A stretch of DNA of 64,000 bases from Catenulispora sp. EB89 (GCF_041261445.1 NZ_JBGCCU010000017.1:1-64000), one strand, 5' to 3'; positions 25,324 to 34,655 are shown, counted from the stretch's first letter. Numbers and translations: made by a program. The notes: generated from the letters alone by a model not told the origin.

Positions 25324-26091
25324 GTGAGCGGCGTGAGTTGGCGCGACAGTCGGCAGATCGGCCCGCGCATCACGCAGCGCTCGTTCACCATCGACCGCCC
25401 GCCGGAAGAAATCCCCGGCACCGTCTGGACCCCGACCAGGCGCTCGGGAACGCCGCCGCCCCTGGTCCTGCTGGGGCACGGCGGCAGCGGCCATCGCCTC
25501 AGCGACCGGATCGTGGCGATGGCGGCCCGGTTCGCCGCGGCCGGCTACGCGGCGGCGGCGATCGACGGGCCCTTCCACGGCGAACGCGTGCGAGCACCGC
25601 TGACCCCGGCGGAGTACCAGGCGCGCGTCGCCGCCGAAGGCATCGGCGCTGTGCTGGACCGCATCGCCGCCGACTGGGTCGCGACGACCGCACACCTCGC
25701 GGAAGCCGGGATCGCCGACGGGACGCGGGTGGCATACGTCGGACTGTCGATGGGCACCCGATTCGGCCTCCCCGCCGCAGCCGCACTCGGACCGTCGCTG
25801 CGATGCGCGGTCTTCGGGAAGTTCGGCCTGACATCGAGCGCAGCGTTCAACCCGGCGCTCCACGTTCCGGACCGCGTGCGCCGCGACGCCGCGCACATCA
25901 CCGCACCGGTCTTCTTCCACATGCAGTGGGACGACGAGCTCTTCCCGCGGTCAGGCCAACTCGATCTGTTCGACGCCTTCGCCGGCGCCGACAAGGAACT
26001 TCACGCCTTCGCGGGACGCCACAGCCACACGCCGCAGCATGCTCCGGGGCTGTGGCGGTCGTTCGTCGAACGGCATCTCGCGCCGGCCTGA
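25324..26091 (+). CDS. Alpha/beta hydrolase (dienelactone hydrolase-like)
   Basis: A 255-residue cytoplasmic hydrolase from a GTG start. Oxyanion motif LLGHGGSGH at about 50, nucleophile Ser142 in VGLSMGTRFG, acid Asp203/204 in MQWDDELFP, and His233 or 235 in AGRHSHTP. It probably cleaves an ester or amide; the substrate is unknown. The gene follows the MazG-Nudix gene by 4 bp, so rhomboid, MazG-Nudix and this hydrolase form one transcription unit. Confidence 0.88.
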   Translation: MSGVSWRDSRQIGPRITQRSFTIDRPPEEIPGTVWTPTRRSGTPPPLVLLGHGGSGHRLSDRIVAMAARFAAAGYAAAAIDGPFHGERVRAPLTPAEYQARVAAEGIGAVLDRIAADWVATTAHLAEAGIADGTRVAYVGLSMGTRFGLPAAAALGPSLRCAVFGKFGLTSSAAFNPALHVPDRVRRDAAHITAPVFFHMQWDDELFPRSGQLDLFDAFAGADKELHAFAGRHSHTPQHAPGLWRSFVERHLAPA

Positions 26092-26110
26092 GGCCGGTGA
26101 GGCGCGCACC

Positions 26111-29020
26111 TCACCCCGACCTCGACCGCTGCCGAGGAATCCCGCCCAACCGCTCCCGCACCATCTCCGCCTCCGGCCGCCGAGCCGCCTCGAAAACCGC
26201 CAGCGCCTCGCGCCACGTGGCCCGGGCAGCGCCGTGATCGCCCCGGTCGCGAAGCGCGTCGCCCAACCGCATGGACGACAGCGCCGCCTGCGTCCGGTCC
26301 CCCTCGCCGAGGCACGCGTCGATCGCCCGCCGGTAGCAGGCCAGCGCCTCATCCAGCTCGCCGAGCCGGTGGTGCACCAGCGCCAGGCTGTCCCACAGCA
26401 TCCCGATGTGGTCCAGCCGGCCGGTCGCGAGCTTGAGCCTCAGCGCCTTGCGACAGCACGCCAGCGCCTCGGGCAATCGCCCGAGGTGCGCGTAGCTCCA
26501 GCCCAGCGCGTTCAGCCCCGACGCCTGCCCGTGCGGATCCTCGGCGGCCTCCGCGTATGCCAGGTACTCGTGCAGCAGCGGCACCGCCGCCGCCAGATCC
26601 CCCTGCACCACGCGCACGTTCGCCACCGTCCGCTTGGTCTCCGCGATCCCCTGCGCGTGCCCGGCCGCGCTGTACAACTCCAGCGCGAGGTCGAGGTGGC
26701 GCAGCCCGCCCTCGGGATCGCCCAGCCGCGGCAGATCGCGGCCGAACATCCGGTGCACATGCGCCTCCGCGACCGGATCCGCCAGCCGTCGCGCCGCGTC
26801 CAGCGCCAACCGCGCGTTGGCGACGTCCTCCTGGAGGCGCCCGATCCGCGTCAGACCAGCCGACAGCGCGCACGCCAGCTGCCACACCTCGACGTCCAGA
26901 CCCGCCGCCGCCACCGCCGGAACCAGAGCACTGAGAACATCACGCTCCCCGTCGAACCACGCGATACCGCCGGCCGTGTCGGTGATCGACGTGCTCACCG
27001 TGTCCGGGGCCGGCGGCGGCAGGTCCGCCGGAGACGGCAGCGCGACCGTCGAGCCGAACATGTTCGCGCTGACCGCCGCGCGCAGGTAGTGGTCCACGAG
27101 CCGCCGGAACGCGGCGTCCCGCTCCCCTTCGCCTTCCTCCGCCGCCAACCGCTCGGCGGCGAACGCCTCCAGCAGGCCGTGCCGCCGATACCGGCCGTCC
27201 GCGTCCGCCGTCGCCATGTTCATCGACACCAGCTCAGTCAGCGTGGCCTGCGCGTCGGACACCGGCACCCCGGCGAGTGACGCCGCCGCGCCCACCGCCG
27301 AGTCAGGGCCCGGATGCAACGCCAACAGCCGGTACAAGCGCGCCGCCTGCGGGCTGAGCTGGTGATACGACCACGACAGCACAGCCCGGACGTTCACCGC
27401 CGCGTCCCCGCCGTCCAGCGCGCCGAGGCTGCTGCCGATCTCGCTGAGCTGCGCAGCCAGCTCCTCCAAGGGCGTGTGCGGCCGGACCCATGCCCGCCCC
27501 GCCGCCACCACGAGCGCCAACGGCAGGTGAGCGCAGTGTTCTGCGATGGCCGCGAGCGCGCCCTCGTGACCGTCGGTGCGCGCGGCTCCCAACCGCAGGT
27601 TCAGCAGTTCCCGCGACTCGTGCGCCGCCAACGGCTCCAGGCTGACGCTGCGCGCGAAGTCGATGGTCACCAGGCTGGCCAACGCGTTCCGGCTGGTCGC
27701 CAGCACCTGCGCGGGGCCGGCCGGCGGCAGCAGCGGACGCACCTGGTCGGAGTGCCCGACGTTGTCCAGCACGATCAGCACCCGCTTGCCGGCCAGGACC
27801 GCGCGGTACAGCGCGACCCGACCGGCGGCGGTGGCCGGCATCCGATGCTCGGGAATCCCGAAGCAGTCCAACAGGATCCGCACCGATTCGTCGATGGTCA
27901 GCGGCGCTCCGCGATCCGCGAACCCTTTCAGATCCAGGTAGATCCGGCCGTCCGGAAACGCCGGCGCGGATCGGTGGGCCCAGGTGAGTGCCAACGCTGA
28001 TTTACCGACGCCGGCCATCCCGACCAGCAGCGTCAGCCCCGGCAGCTCCGGCGGGTGGTTGCCGTCCATCGCCTCGGTCAGGCGCGCCAGCTCGGCGGCG
28101 CGGCCGACGAAGCGGCGCGGCGGCGGTGGCAGCTGGTCGGGGAACGGCGGGTCCGTCGAGAACGGCTCGGCGTCGCGGACCGCGGCGAGCGCCCCCGGCA
28201 TTGGCAGCTCCGGGACGGCGACCACCGGCCGGGACAGGCTGCGCGGGCCGAGCAGTTGCTCCACCAGGGTACTGACACCGGCGCCGCGCAGGGTCTCTTC
28301 GTAGAAGCGGCGCAGCGTCGGGGAGGGTTCGGAGCCGAGCTCCTCCCGCAGCCGCAGCCGGACCTGGCGATACCACTCCTGCGCGTCGGCGTGCCGGCCG
28401 GCGCCGTACAGGGCCAGAAAATGCCGCTCGTGGAATGGCTCATTCAGGGGATGCGTACCGGACAACGCGCGTAAGGAGGGCAGGATCGCGTCGAAGTCGC
28501 CGCAGGCCAGGTGCGCGTCGATCCGCAGCTGCTCCAATCGGATCCGTAGTTCGTCCAGATACGGCAGGTGTTCGCCGCGCAGCTCGTCCGATTCCACGTC
28601 CGCCAGCGGCTCGCCGCGCCACAGGCCCAACGCCGTGGTCGCGGCGTCCCGGGCCGGCGACCAGCGGCCCTCGGCGGCCGCGGCGCGGGCCCGGCACTCC
28701 AGCTCGGCGGCGTGCACGTGGTCGATCTCGTCGCCGGATTCGGGGGCGAACAGGTAGCCGCGGCCTTCGTGCCGGACGCGGGCGGCGCCGTCGGGGCCGA
28801 GGACCGCGCGCAGCCGGGAGACGTACGTAGCCAGCCCGGAGCGCGCGCCGGCGACCGGGCGGTCCGCCCACAGCGCCCCCACCAGCGCGTCGAACCCGAC
28901 GACCTGTCCGGGGCGCAATAACAACGCGGCCAGGACCGAACTCTGCTTCCCCGCGGGTACCGAAACCTCAATGCCGGCGTCGTCCCAGACTTTCAAAGAC
29001 CCCAACACCGCGTAGCGCAC
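26111..29020 (-). CDS. AfsR/SARP-family regulator (wHTH-BTAD-NB-ARC-TPR)
   Basis: A 969-residue regulator from GTG 29020 (VRYAVLGSLKVWDDAGIEVS). Order: OmpR-like winged helix (1-90, with LAALLLRPGQVVGFDALVGA), BTAD (about 95-245, ELECRARAAAAEGRW...GAGRHADAQEWYRQ), NB-ARC ATPase with Walker A GMAGVGKS near 335 and Walker B RVLIVLDN, then a TPR array over the last 250 residues (ALGWSYAHLGRLPEALACCR). This is the AfsR architecture, a pleiotropic activator of secondary metabolism. No biosynthetic cluster lies in the window, so targets are elsewhere or are the divergent metallo-hydrolase gene. Confidence 0.93.
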   Translation of the reverse strand: MRYAVLGSLKVWDDAGIEVSVPAGKQSSVLAALLLRPGQVVGFDALVGALWADRPVAGARSGLATYVSRLRAVLGPDGAARVRHEGRGYLFAPESGDEIDHVHAAELECRARAAAAEGRWSPARDAATTALGLWRGEPLADVESDELRGEHLPYLDELRIRLEQLRIDAHLACGDFDAILPSLRALSGTHPLNEPFHERHFLALYGAGRHADAQEWYRQVRLRLREELGSEPSPTLRRFYEETLRGAGVSTLVEQLLGPRSLSRPVVAVPELPMPGALAAVRDAEPFSTDPPFPDQLPPPPRRFVGRAAELARLTEAMDGNHPPELPGLTLLVGMAGVGKSALALTWAHRSAPAFPDGRIYLDLKGFADRGAPLTIDESVRILLDCFGIPEHRMPATAAGRVALYRAVLAGKRVLIVLDNVGHSDQVRPLLPPAGPAQVLATSRNALASLVTIDFARSVSLEPLAAHESRELLNLRLGAARTDGHEGALAAIAEHCAHLPLALVVAAGRAWVRPHTPLEELAAQLSEIGSSLGALDGGDAAVNVRAVLSWSYHQLSPQAARLYRLLALHPGPDSAVGAAASLAGVPVSDAQATLTELVSMNMATADADGRYRRHGLLEAFAAERLAAEEGEGERDAAFRRLVDHYLRAAVSANMFGSTVALPSPADLPPPAPDTVSTSITDTAGGIAWFDGERDVLSALVPAVAAAGLDVEVWQLACALSAGLTRIGRLQEDVANARLALDAARRLADPVAEAHVHRMFGRDLPRLGDPEGGLRHLDLALELYSAAGHAQGIAETKRTVANVRVVQGDLAAAVPLLHEYLAYAEAAEDPHGQASGLNALGWSYAHLGRLPEALACCRKALRLKLATGRLDHIGMLWDSLALVHHRLGELDEALACYRRAIDACLGEGDRTQAALSSMRLGDALRDRGDHGAARATWREALAVFEAARRPEAEMVRERLGGIPRQRSRSG

Positions 29021-29051
29021 GTCCCCGTTCCCTTCGACCCCACTCGGCGCC

Positions 29052-29070
29052 CGCGCAATGCGCGCGCAAT
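29052..29070. promoter_or_regulatory. 11-bp-spaced direct repeat, candidate SARP site
   Basis: CGCGCAAT occurs at 29052-29059 and again at 29063-29070, exactly 11 bp apart on the same strand. It lies in the 103-bp spacer between the AfsR-type gene and the divergent metallo-beta-lactamase gene. SARP-family proteins bind heptamer-like direct repeats at 11- or 22-bp spacing, so this is a plausible autoregulatory or target site. Confidence 0.45.
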
Positions 29071-29123
29071 CCGGTGCCGCCATCATGGGCAAAAACATTG
29101 TCGAATGTCGAGGAGGTTCCACC

Positions 29124-29846
29124 ATGGCCAGCCAACCCGCGTACCAGCTGACCACCCAGGTGTGGCGGATTCCGGCCGGACCATTCGATTTCGTCAACAG
29201 CTTCGCGATCGTGGAGGACGACGGCCGGGTCTCGCTCGTCGACACCGGCATGCCGAGCTCGATGAAGCGGATCGAGGCCGGGCTGAAGGCGATCGGCAAG
29301 GGCGTGCCGGACGTGCACCGCATCGTGCTGACCCACGCGCACGGCGACCACGCCGGCGGCGCCGCGAAGCTGAAGGAGCGCACTGACGCCGACATCTCGA
29401 TCAGCGCCATCGACGCCCCGTTCGCCCGCGACGGCTTCGCGCCGCCCCGCGACGGCTCCACGGTCGGCGGCAAGTTCCTGAACCTGCTCGGCCGCAGGGG
29501 CAACAAGTTCGCCAAGGTGATCATCGGCGAGGAGTTCGCCGACGGCGACGTCCTACCGGTCGGCGGCGGCCTGCGCGTGGTGCACACCCCCGGCCACACG
29601 CCGGGGCACGTGGCGCTGCTGCACGAGGCCGACGGCGTCCTGATCACCGGCGACTCGATCTGGAACGTCCGCAAGATGGGCTGGGGCGTCCGCGCCTTCT
29701 GCACCGACATCAAGCTGAACCAGAAGACCGCGGACGTCCTCGGCGAGATGGACTACGAGATCGCCGCATTCACCCACGGCAAGCATGTGACCCAGAACGC
29801 CCGCGAAACCGTGCGGCGATTCCTCAAGGAGGCAAAACGCGCATGA
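29124..29846 (+). CDS. Metallo-beta-lactamase-fold hydrolase
   Basis: A 240-residue MBL-fold enzyme with the dinuclear metal motif HAHGDH at 71-76, SLVDTGMP at the second strand, VVHTPGHTPGHVALL with the third His, and ITGDSIWN supplying the bridging Asp. Glyoxalase II-like or lactonase activity is most common in such general MBL proteins. GAGGAGG precedes the ATG at 29124. It is translationally coupled to the GNAT gene (4-bp overlap) and divergent from the AfsR-type regulator. Confidence 0.92.
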   Translation: MASQPAYQLTTQVWRIPAGPFDFVNSFAIVEDDGRVSLVDTGMPSSMKRIEAGLKAIGKGVPDVHRIVLTHAHGDHAGGAAKLKERTDADISISAIDAPFARDGFAPPRDGSTVGGKFLNLLGRRGNKFAKVIIGEEFADGDVLPVGGGLRVVHTPGHTPGHVALLHEADGVLITGDSIWNVRKMGWGVRAFCTDIKLNQKTADVLGEMDYEIAAFTHGKHVTQNARETVRRFLKEAKRA

Positions 29847-30337
29847 CCGACCTGCACACCGACCGGCTCCGCCTGCACCCGCTCACGGTCGAGGAGGGAC
29901 GCCGCATCGTGGACACCACCCCCGCCGCCGCCGACACCTGGGCCGAGGACTTCCCGATGCAGGACGACCGCGACGGCGTGAAGGGCTTCCTCGCCGCGGC
30001 CGAGGCAGGCCACGACGCGGGCCCCTTCGGCTGCTACCGCATCGACCGCGACGGCGCCGCGATCGGCACCATCGGCTTCTACGGCCCCCCGGACGAGGAC
30101 GGCCAGGTGATGTTCGGCTACGGCCTGGTCCCCGGCGCCCGCGGCGCCGGCTACGCGACCGAGGCCCTGGCGGGCCTGGTGGCGATGTGCCGTTCGCACG
30201 AGGCGGTGCGGGCCATGGTCGCCGACACCGAGGCGAGCAACGTGGCCTCGCAGCGGGTGCTGGACAAGACCGGGTTCGCGCTGGTGAAGGAGGAGGGCGG
30301 GATGTACTACTACCGGCTTGAGGTGGCCAAGGGCTGA
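29843..30337 (+). CDS. GNAT-family N-acetyltransferase
   Basis: A 164-residue RimJ/RimL-like acetyltransferase: TDRLRLHPLTVEEGRRI start, GTIGFYG beta-strand, and the acetyl-CoA loop GLVPGARGAGYATEAL. The C-terminal SQRVLDKTGFALV is typical. It acetylates an amine using acetyl-CoA; the acceptor is unknown. ATGA overlap with the MBL gene indicates an operon. Confidence 0.92.
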   Translation: MTDLHTDRLRLHPLTVEEGRRIVDTTPAAADTWAEDFPMQDDRDGVKGFLAAAEAGHDAGPFGCYRIDRDGAAIGTIGFYGPPDEDGQVMFGYGLVPGARGAGYATEALAGLVAMCRSHEAVRAMVADTEASNVASQRVLDKTGFALVKEEGGMYYYRLEVAKG

Positions 30338-30509
30338 GCGGGCGAGCCGACTGAGCGCCGGGGCCGCGGACGATTCGCTGCCCCGGCTGCTGCTTTCCGG
30401 CACATGTGGAGCCCGGCGACAGGCGATATCGGCCCGCCGGCACCCGTGAAATCGCCGAGGCTGCGGCGATCCGGTGCAGCGCCTGCCGCCAGCACCACGC
30501 CAGCCGACC

Positions 30510-31544
30510 TCACCGCACCCCGACCGTCGACTCCCGCACCACCAACTCCGTCGCGATCGCCACCGGCCCCGCCGCGTCCACCGCCCCCGCGGCCGCGGCC
30601 GCAGCCGCCGCCCCGCCGTCCAGCGCCGCCGCCAACAACCGCGCCGCCTCCGCCCCCATGTCGCGCAGCGGCCGCCGCACCGCGGTCAGCGGCGGTGCCG
30701 TGAGCGCGGCGTGCCCGGCGTCGTCGAAGCTCGCCACCGCCACGTCGTGCGGGACCGGCCGGCCGACCTGGGTCAGCATCTGCAGCACGCCCGAGGCCGA
30801 CAGGTCGTTGTGCGTGAACACCGCGTCGAACTCGACGCCGTCCGCCACCGCGCTCGACACCGCCACGCGGCCCGACTCGCCCGAGTAGTCGCCGGGGAAC
30901 CGTGCCTGCGGCGGTATCGGGAAGCCCGCTTCGGCGAACGCGTCCGTGAAGGCCGTGATGCGCGAGACCGCGCAGTCGTAGCCCTCCGGGCCGCCGACCA
31001 CCAGCGGCCGTCGCCGCCCCAGCGCCAGCAGGTGCTGCGCCGCCTGGCGGGCGCCCGGCTGGTTGCCGGTCGCCACCACCGGGGTGCCCGGGCCGGCCTC
31101 GCGGTCGCTGATCAGGACCACCGGCAGGCCGGCGGCGGCCATCTTGGCCACCGCGGGCGCCGTCTCCTCCGGCTCGATCACCAGCAGGCCGTCGAAGGCG
31201 TTGGCGTCGACGTGGCCGGCGAAGCGGCGGAAGGAGTCGTCGCCGAGGCCCCGGGTGAACAGCATCAGGCCGTGCCCGCTGCGCTCCATCGAGTCCGCGA
31301 CGCCCTGCATGACCTGCGCGATCCACGGCCGCGTGAGCGTCGGCGCGAGCACCCCGACCACCCCGGTCCGGCCCTTGGCCAGCGACACCGCCCGGGCGCT
31401 GGGCACGTAGCCGAGCTCCTTGACGACGCGCCGCACCCGGGCCTCCGTGGCCGCGTCCGTCTCCCCCTTGCCGTTGAGCACCCGCGACACCGTGGCCTTG
31501 CTGACCCCGGCCCGCAACGCCACGTGGGCGATGGTGACCCGCAT
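30510..31544 (-). CDS. LacI-family transcriptional regulator
   Basis: A 344-residue repressor. The helix-turn-helix is MRVTIAHVALRAGVSKATVS with the hinge VLNGKGETDAATEARV (1-55), and the periplasmic-binding-like sugar domain runs 60-335 (TGVVGVLAPTLTRPWIAQVM, LLVIEPEETAPAVAKMA, DAVFTHNDLSASGVLQML). The Ala-rich stretch near the C-terminus (DGGAAAAAAAAGAVDAA) is a lineage-specific insertion. The start at 31544 is set by the conserved helix-turn-helix N-terminus. No sugar genes adjoin it, so its target is not evident. Confidence 0.92.
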   Translation of the reverse strand: MRVTIAHVALRAGVSKATVSRVLNGKGETDAATEARVRRVVKELGYVPSARAVSLAKGRTGVVGVLAPTLTRPWIAQVMQGVADSMERSGHGLMLFTRGLGDDSFRRFAGHVDANAFDGLLVIEPEETAPAVAKMAAAGLPVVLISDREAGPGTPVVATGNQPGARQAAQHLLALGRRRPLVVGGPEGYDCAVSRITAFTDAFAEAGFPIPPQARFPGDYSGESGRVAVSSAVADGVEFDAVFTHNDLSASGVLQMLTQVGRPVPHDVAVASFDDAGHAALTAPPLTAVRRPLRDMGAEAARLLAAALDGGAAAAAAAAGAVDAAGPVAIATELVVRESTVGVR

Positions 31545-31725
31545 TCCGTTCCCCCGTCCTACATAAAATCCCCGACAGGATTGTGGCACGCCGAACACCG
31601 CGCGTGGCCCACATGGTGAAACCAGTGACGGCGGAGCCACGCGTGGTGGCTCCGCCGCACGGCCCGGGCTCCGTCGGGGACCCGAGGTGAACGGTGGATC
31701 AAGTGGTTCGGGGAGAACAGCCAGA

Positions 31726-31980
31726 TCAGTAGGAGGTGGTGATCGTCACCCCGCTGAAGGCGGTCTGCCCGTAGAGCAGGTAGGAGTTCGTGGCACCGAG
31801 CAGGTCGATGTGGTTCAGCGCGAAGCTGTTCAGCGTGTCGATGACGCTCGGGTCGGCGGTGACGCTCGGGTCGGCGGTGACGGCCGAGACGAACGCCGAG
31901 AACTGGTGCCCCCGGAACAACGGCGTGTAGACGTCGTGGTGAGGATAGATCCAGCTCCGAGTAAGGCAAAGCACGAACAT
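31726..31980 (-). pseudogene. Short frame, probable C-terminal fragment of a lost gene
   Basis: An 84-codon frame from ATG 31980 encodes HHDVYTPLFRGHQFSAFVSA...DTLNSFALNHIDLLGATNSY and ends LLYGQTAFSGVTITTSY. The polar, Tyr/Thr-rich ending resembles the last strand of a secreted protein rather than an intact small protein. No signal peptide or ribosome site is visible, and a perfect 18-bp tandem duplication (31843-31878) lies inside it. A remnant is most likely; a genuine small gene is possible. Confidence 0.35.
31843..31878 (-). repeat. Perfect 18-bp tandem duplication
   Basis: GACGCTCGGGTCGGCGGT is present at 31843-31860 and again at 31861-31878. In the minus-strand frame it encodes ADPSVT twice. 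It looks like replication slippage in decaying sequence. Confidence 0.9.
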
Positions 31981-32045
31981 TGAGGGACCGGTGGCATCCG
32001 CGCCACCGGCCCCTCGAATATCAAGCTTCTGTTTCCTCCGCGCCG

Positions 32046-33992
32046 CTAACCGCCCGGCTGGGAATCCATCGGCCGTAGTTGTCCTCCTCCGGCGTCGAGG
32101 ATGCCGAGTCCGCTCCCCGTGGTGGCTGCCGCGCCGGTCAGCACGACGGCCGCGGTGTGCTCGGGCGCCGCGACCGTCTGCCGGACGTTTCCGGCGGCGT
32201 CCGCGACCGCGACCTTCACGACGTGCCGCGTTCCCGCCACCAGCAGGTAGACCTTGCCGTCCGGGGCGCGCCAGCGGGCCTGCGCGACGACGTTCTGGCC
32301 GAGCGCCGAGCAGGTCCGGCCGTTCGCCTCGGTGCCGGTCACGGTCGCCGGGGCCTGCGCGGACGGCGGCAGGAACTCGCTGGCCGCCGAGCCGCTGCCG
32401 GACCACTGGTCGGCGCGCAGGCAGACCCATGACGCAAGGCCCTGAGATTCCGGCAGCGGCTGCTGCGCGAAGACCCAGGTGTCGATCTGCTTCACGTCCT
32501 GACCCTGGAGCGCCGGCAGATCGCAGGCCACGCGCGACTCGGCGCCGTAGGTGTCCGGAGTCGCGACCTCGCGCGGGGTCTGGGTCGGGTCGCCCTTCGG
32601 CGGTGCGGTGTAGAGCAGGTGGGTGCCGGTCACGCCGCCGAGGTCCGTCAGCGCGAACGTCTGGCCGCCGACGGTCGCGGAGGCGTGCAGTTGGAGCGCG
32701 GGCCAGGAGCCGCAGCCGGAGGCCGGCGGCCTGGGCAGCGCGTCGGTGACGCCGTCGGAGATGGTCGCCGGGGACGCGGCGACGGCCGGAGTTCGCAGAT
32801 CCCTGACACTGACGCCGTCGACCCACGGGGCGACGAGCCACCGGTCGCCGGCGTCCGTCGAGCGGAGCACGACGGCGCCGGCGGATGTCAGGTCCGAGTC
32901 GTCGGCGCGGACCACGTCCAGACGGACCGGGTCGTCGGCGGTCGGGGCGTCGGGGAGCGTGTAGCGGGCCAGGCGGGTCGAGTCGAAGAGGAGGACGACG
33001 GTCGCGCCGTCCAGCTGTCCGTTCCACAGCACGTGGACCGGTTGGAGCGGCGGGCCGGCGGCGGCGCCGGGGCCGAGCTTGAGGACATCAGGGTGCTGTG
33101 TCGTCCAGGCGTCGAGGGCCGGGCCGACGGCTGCGGATGACGTCCCGTCACCGCGCGCCGGCCAGACGCCGAAGTCCAGCCGCGGGCTCTGCTGCCACGC
33201 GCTGTCGTCCACCTGGATCGGCGCGTGCGCGGGCCCGGCGCTCGCGGCGTCGGCGGCGGCGTCCGCACCGGTCGACCCCGAGCCGCTGACCCCGATCACC
33301 ACGGCCAGCACCAGCGCCAGTGCCGCAGCGCCGGCCAGCGCCGCACCCCGGGCCTGGCGCCGGCGGCGTGACACGTCGGCGGGGCGGGTGCGCAGCGTGC
33401 AGGGGTCGAACTCGGACGATTCCAGGACGTCGGCCGGGTGTTCGGCGAGCAGCCGCTGCGCCGTCTCCATCGCCGCCGGCACGCCGCGCACGCCGGCACC
33501 GGAGAGCAGCCCGGCCACCTCGTCGGCGCCGAGGTCCTCGAGCGCCAGCAGCACGTAGGCCATCCGCGCCGTGACGCTCAGCCCGCGCAGTGCGGCGTCC
33601 ACTTCCAGCTCCTGCGATCCGCCGCCGAGCGGGAAGAGTCGCAGGCCCCAGACATAGGGCTGGTGCAGCGAGCGCGGCCACCAGGTCCGGCGCAGCACCG
33701 CGTTGACGACCGCCTGGCGCAGCGTGGCGTACGAGTCGCCGTCCGCCGGCCCCGACGAGCGCCGCAGCCAGCGGCCGGGCAGGCCGAGCAAACCAGCCGG
33801 GCCAGCCGGGCCCGCGCCACGGCCGGACAGCGAGCGCTGCGCTATCGCGTGCGCCGCCAGCACCCGGCCGTGCCGGTCGCCTTCCGGCGGCAGCGCCAGG
33901 TACGCGATGCGGACCAGGCGCGAATAGTGCAGCACCAAAGCCGCCTCGAGATCCTCCCGCCCGCCTGCGGGGCGGTCGCGATCGTCGAGCAC
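32046..33992 (-). CDS. Membrane protein with sigma-factor-like N-terminal domain and large extracytoplasmic domain
   Basis: A 648-residue protein from GTG 33992, with AAGGGAGAG upstream. Residues 10-60 (LEAALVLHYSRLVRIAYLALPPEGDRHGRVLAAHAIAQRSL) resemble the sigma-2 region of ECF factors, and 130-185 (LRGLSVTARMAYVLLALEDLGADEVAGLL) resembles sigma-4. A basic stretch RRRRQAR precedes one membrane helix at about 217-236. The remaining 400 residues are extracytoplasmic, beta-rich, with several cysteines. It is too divergent to call a working sigma factor; an anchored signalling protein is one possibility. It stands alone. Confidence 0.75.
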   Translation of the reverse strand: MLDDRDRPAGGREDLEAALVLHYSRLVRIAYLALPPEGDRHGRVLAAHAIAQRSLSGRGAGPAGPAGLLGLPGRWLRRSSGPADGDSYATLRQAVVNAVLRRTWWPRSLHQPYVWGLRLFPLGGGSQELEVDAALRGLSVTARMAYVLLALEDLGADEVAGLLSGAGVRGVPAAMETAQRLLAEHPADVLESSEFDPCTLRTRPADVSRRRRQARGAALAGAAALALVLAVVIGVSGSGSTGADAAADAASAGPAHAPIQVDDSAWQQSPRLDFGVWPARGDGTSSAAVGPALDAWTTQHPDVLKLGPGAAAGPPLQPVHVLWNGQLDGATVVLLFDSTRLARYTLPDAPTADDPVRLDVVRADDSDLTSAGAVVLRSTDAGDRWLVAPWVDGVSVRDLRTPAVAASPATISDGVTDALPRPPASGCGSWPALQLHASATVGGQTFALTDLGGVTGTHLLYTAPPKGDPTQTPREVATPDTYGAESRVACDLPALQGQDVKQIDTWVFAQQPLPESQGLASWVCLRADQWSGSGSAASEFLPPSAQAPATVTGTEANGRTCSALGQNVVAQARWRAPDGKVYLLVAGTRHVVKVAVADAAGNVRQTVAAPEHTAAVVLTGAAATTGSGLGILDAGGGQLRPMDSQPGG

Positions 33993-34168
33993 GAGGGCTC
34001 TCCCTTCTCCGGGTTGAAGAACGAGTCAGGATGCGGATGGTCACCACGGACATCCGCGCCACACACCCGCTACCCCAACCCTGTCAGACCAAGAGCACTT
34101 CTTGTCAGCCGTTTGCCATGAGTGATCGACACCCCCTTTGTCAGAGCCGTGCACGAGACTGTTGACCC

Positions 34169-34597
34169 ATGGCTACCTGGCAGCAGTTCGCAGACGCCGC
34201 CCCCGACCTCGCCACCGCGGTCCGGGCCCGCCTCACAGCAACGAAGCACCACGTCCTCGCCACCCTGCGCAAGGACGGCGCACCCCGCGTCAGCGGCACC
34301 GAAGTCGACCTCACCGAAGACGGCCACCTCCGCCTCGGCTCAATGGCCGACGCACGCAAAGGCAAGGACCTCAAGCGCGACGGCCGCTTCGCCCTCCACG
34401 CCAACCCCGGCGACGGCTCCATGGACGCCGGCGACGCCAAGCTCTCAGGCGTGGCGACCGCACTGCCGGGCGCCGGCCCCGACGACGCCTTCGAGCTGGA
34501 CCTACGGGAGGTGGTCCTCACGACGGTCGAGAACGACGAGCTGGTGATCCGGCTCTGGACACCCGAGGGCGGGGCACGCGAGATCCGCCGAAAGTAG
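34169..34597 (+). CDS. Pyridoxamine 5'-phosphate oxidase-family flavin/F420-binding protein
   Basis: A 142-residue split-barrel protein: LTATKHHVLATLRKDGAPRV, SGTEVDLTEDGHLRLGSM, KGKDLKRDGRFALHANP. This is the standard PPOX pattern that binds FMN or F420 in the dimer interface. Actinomycete members of this size are usually F420-dependent reductases, but the cofactor cannot be decided from sequence alone. It stands alone upstream of a long repeat-filled spacer. Confidence 0.88.
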   Translation: MATWQQFADAAPDLATAVRARLTATKHHVLATLRKDGAPRVSGTEVDLTEDGHLRLGSMADARKGKDLKRDGRFALHANPGDGSMDAGDAKLSGVATALPGAGPDDAFELDLREVVLTTVENDELVIRLWTPEGGAREIRRK

Positions 34598-34655
34598 CAC
34601 TTGCGCGACGCGGCGCGGCACCGGAACTCAGGCCGCCGCGTAGCACTCAGCTGCC

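Noticed and set aside
26111-30337. AfsR-type regulator considered as marking a biosynthetic gene cluster.
   Set aside because: No polyketide, peptide or terpene synthase genes occur anywhere in the window.
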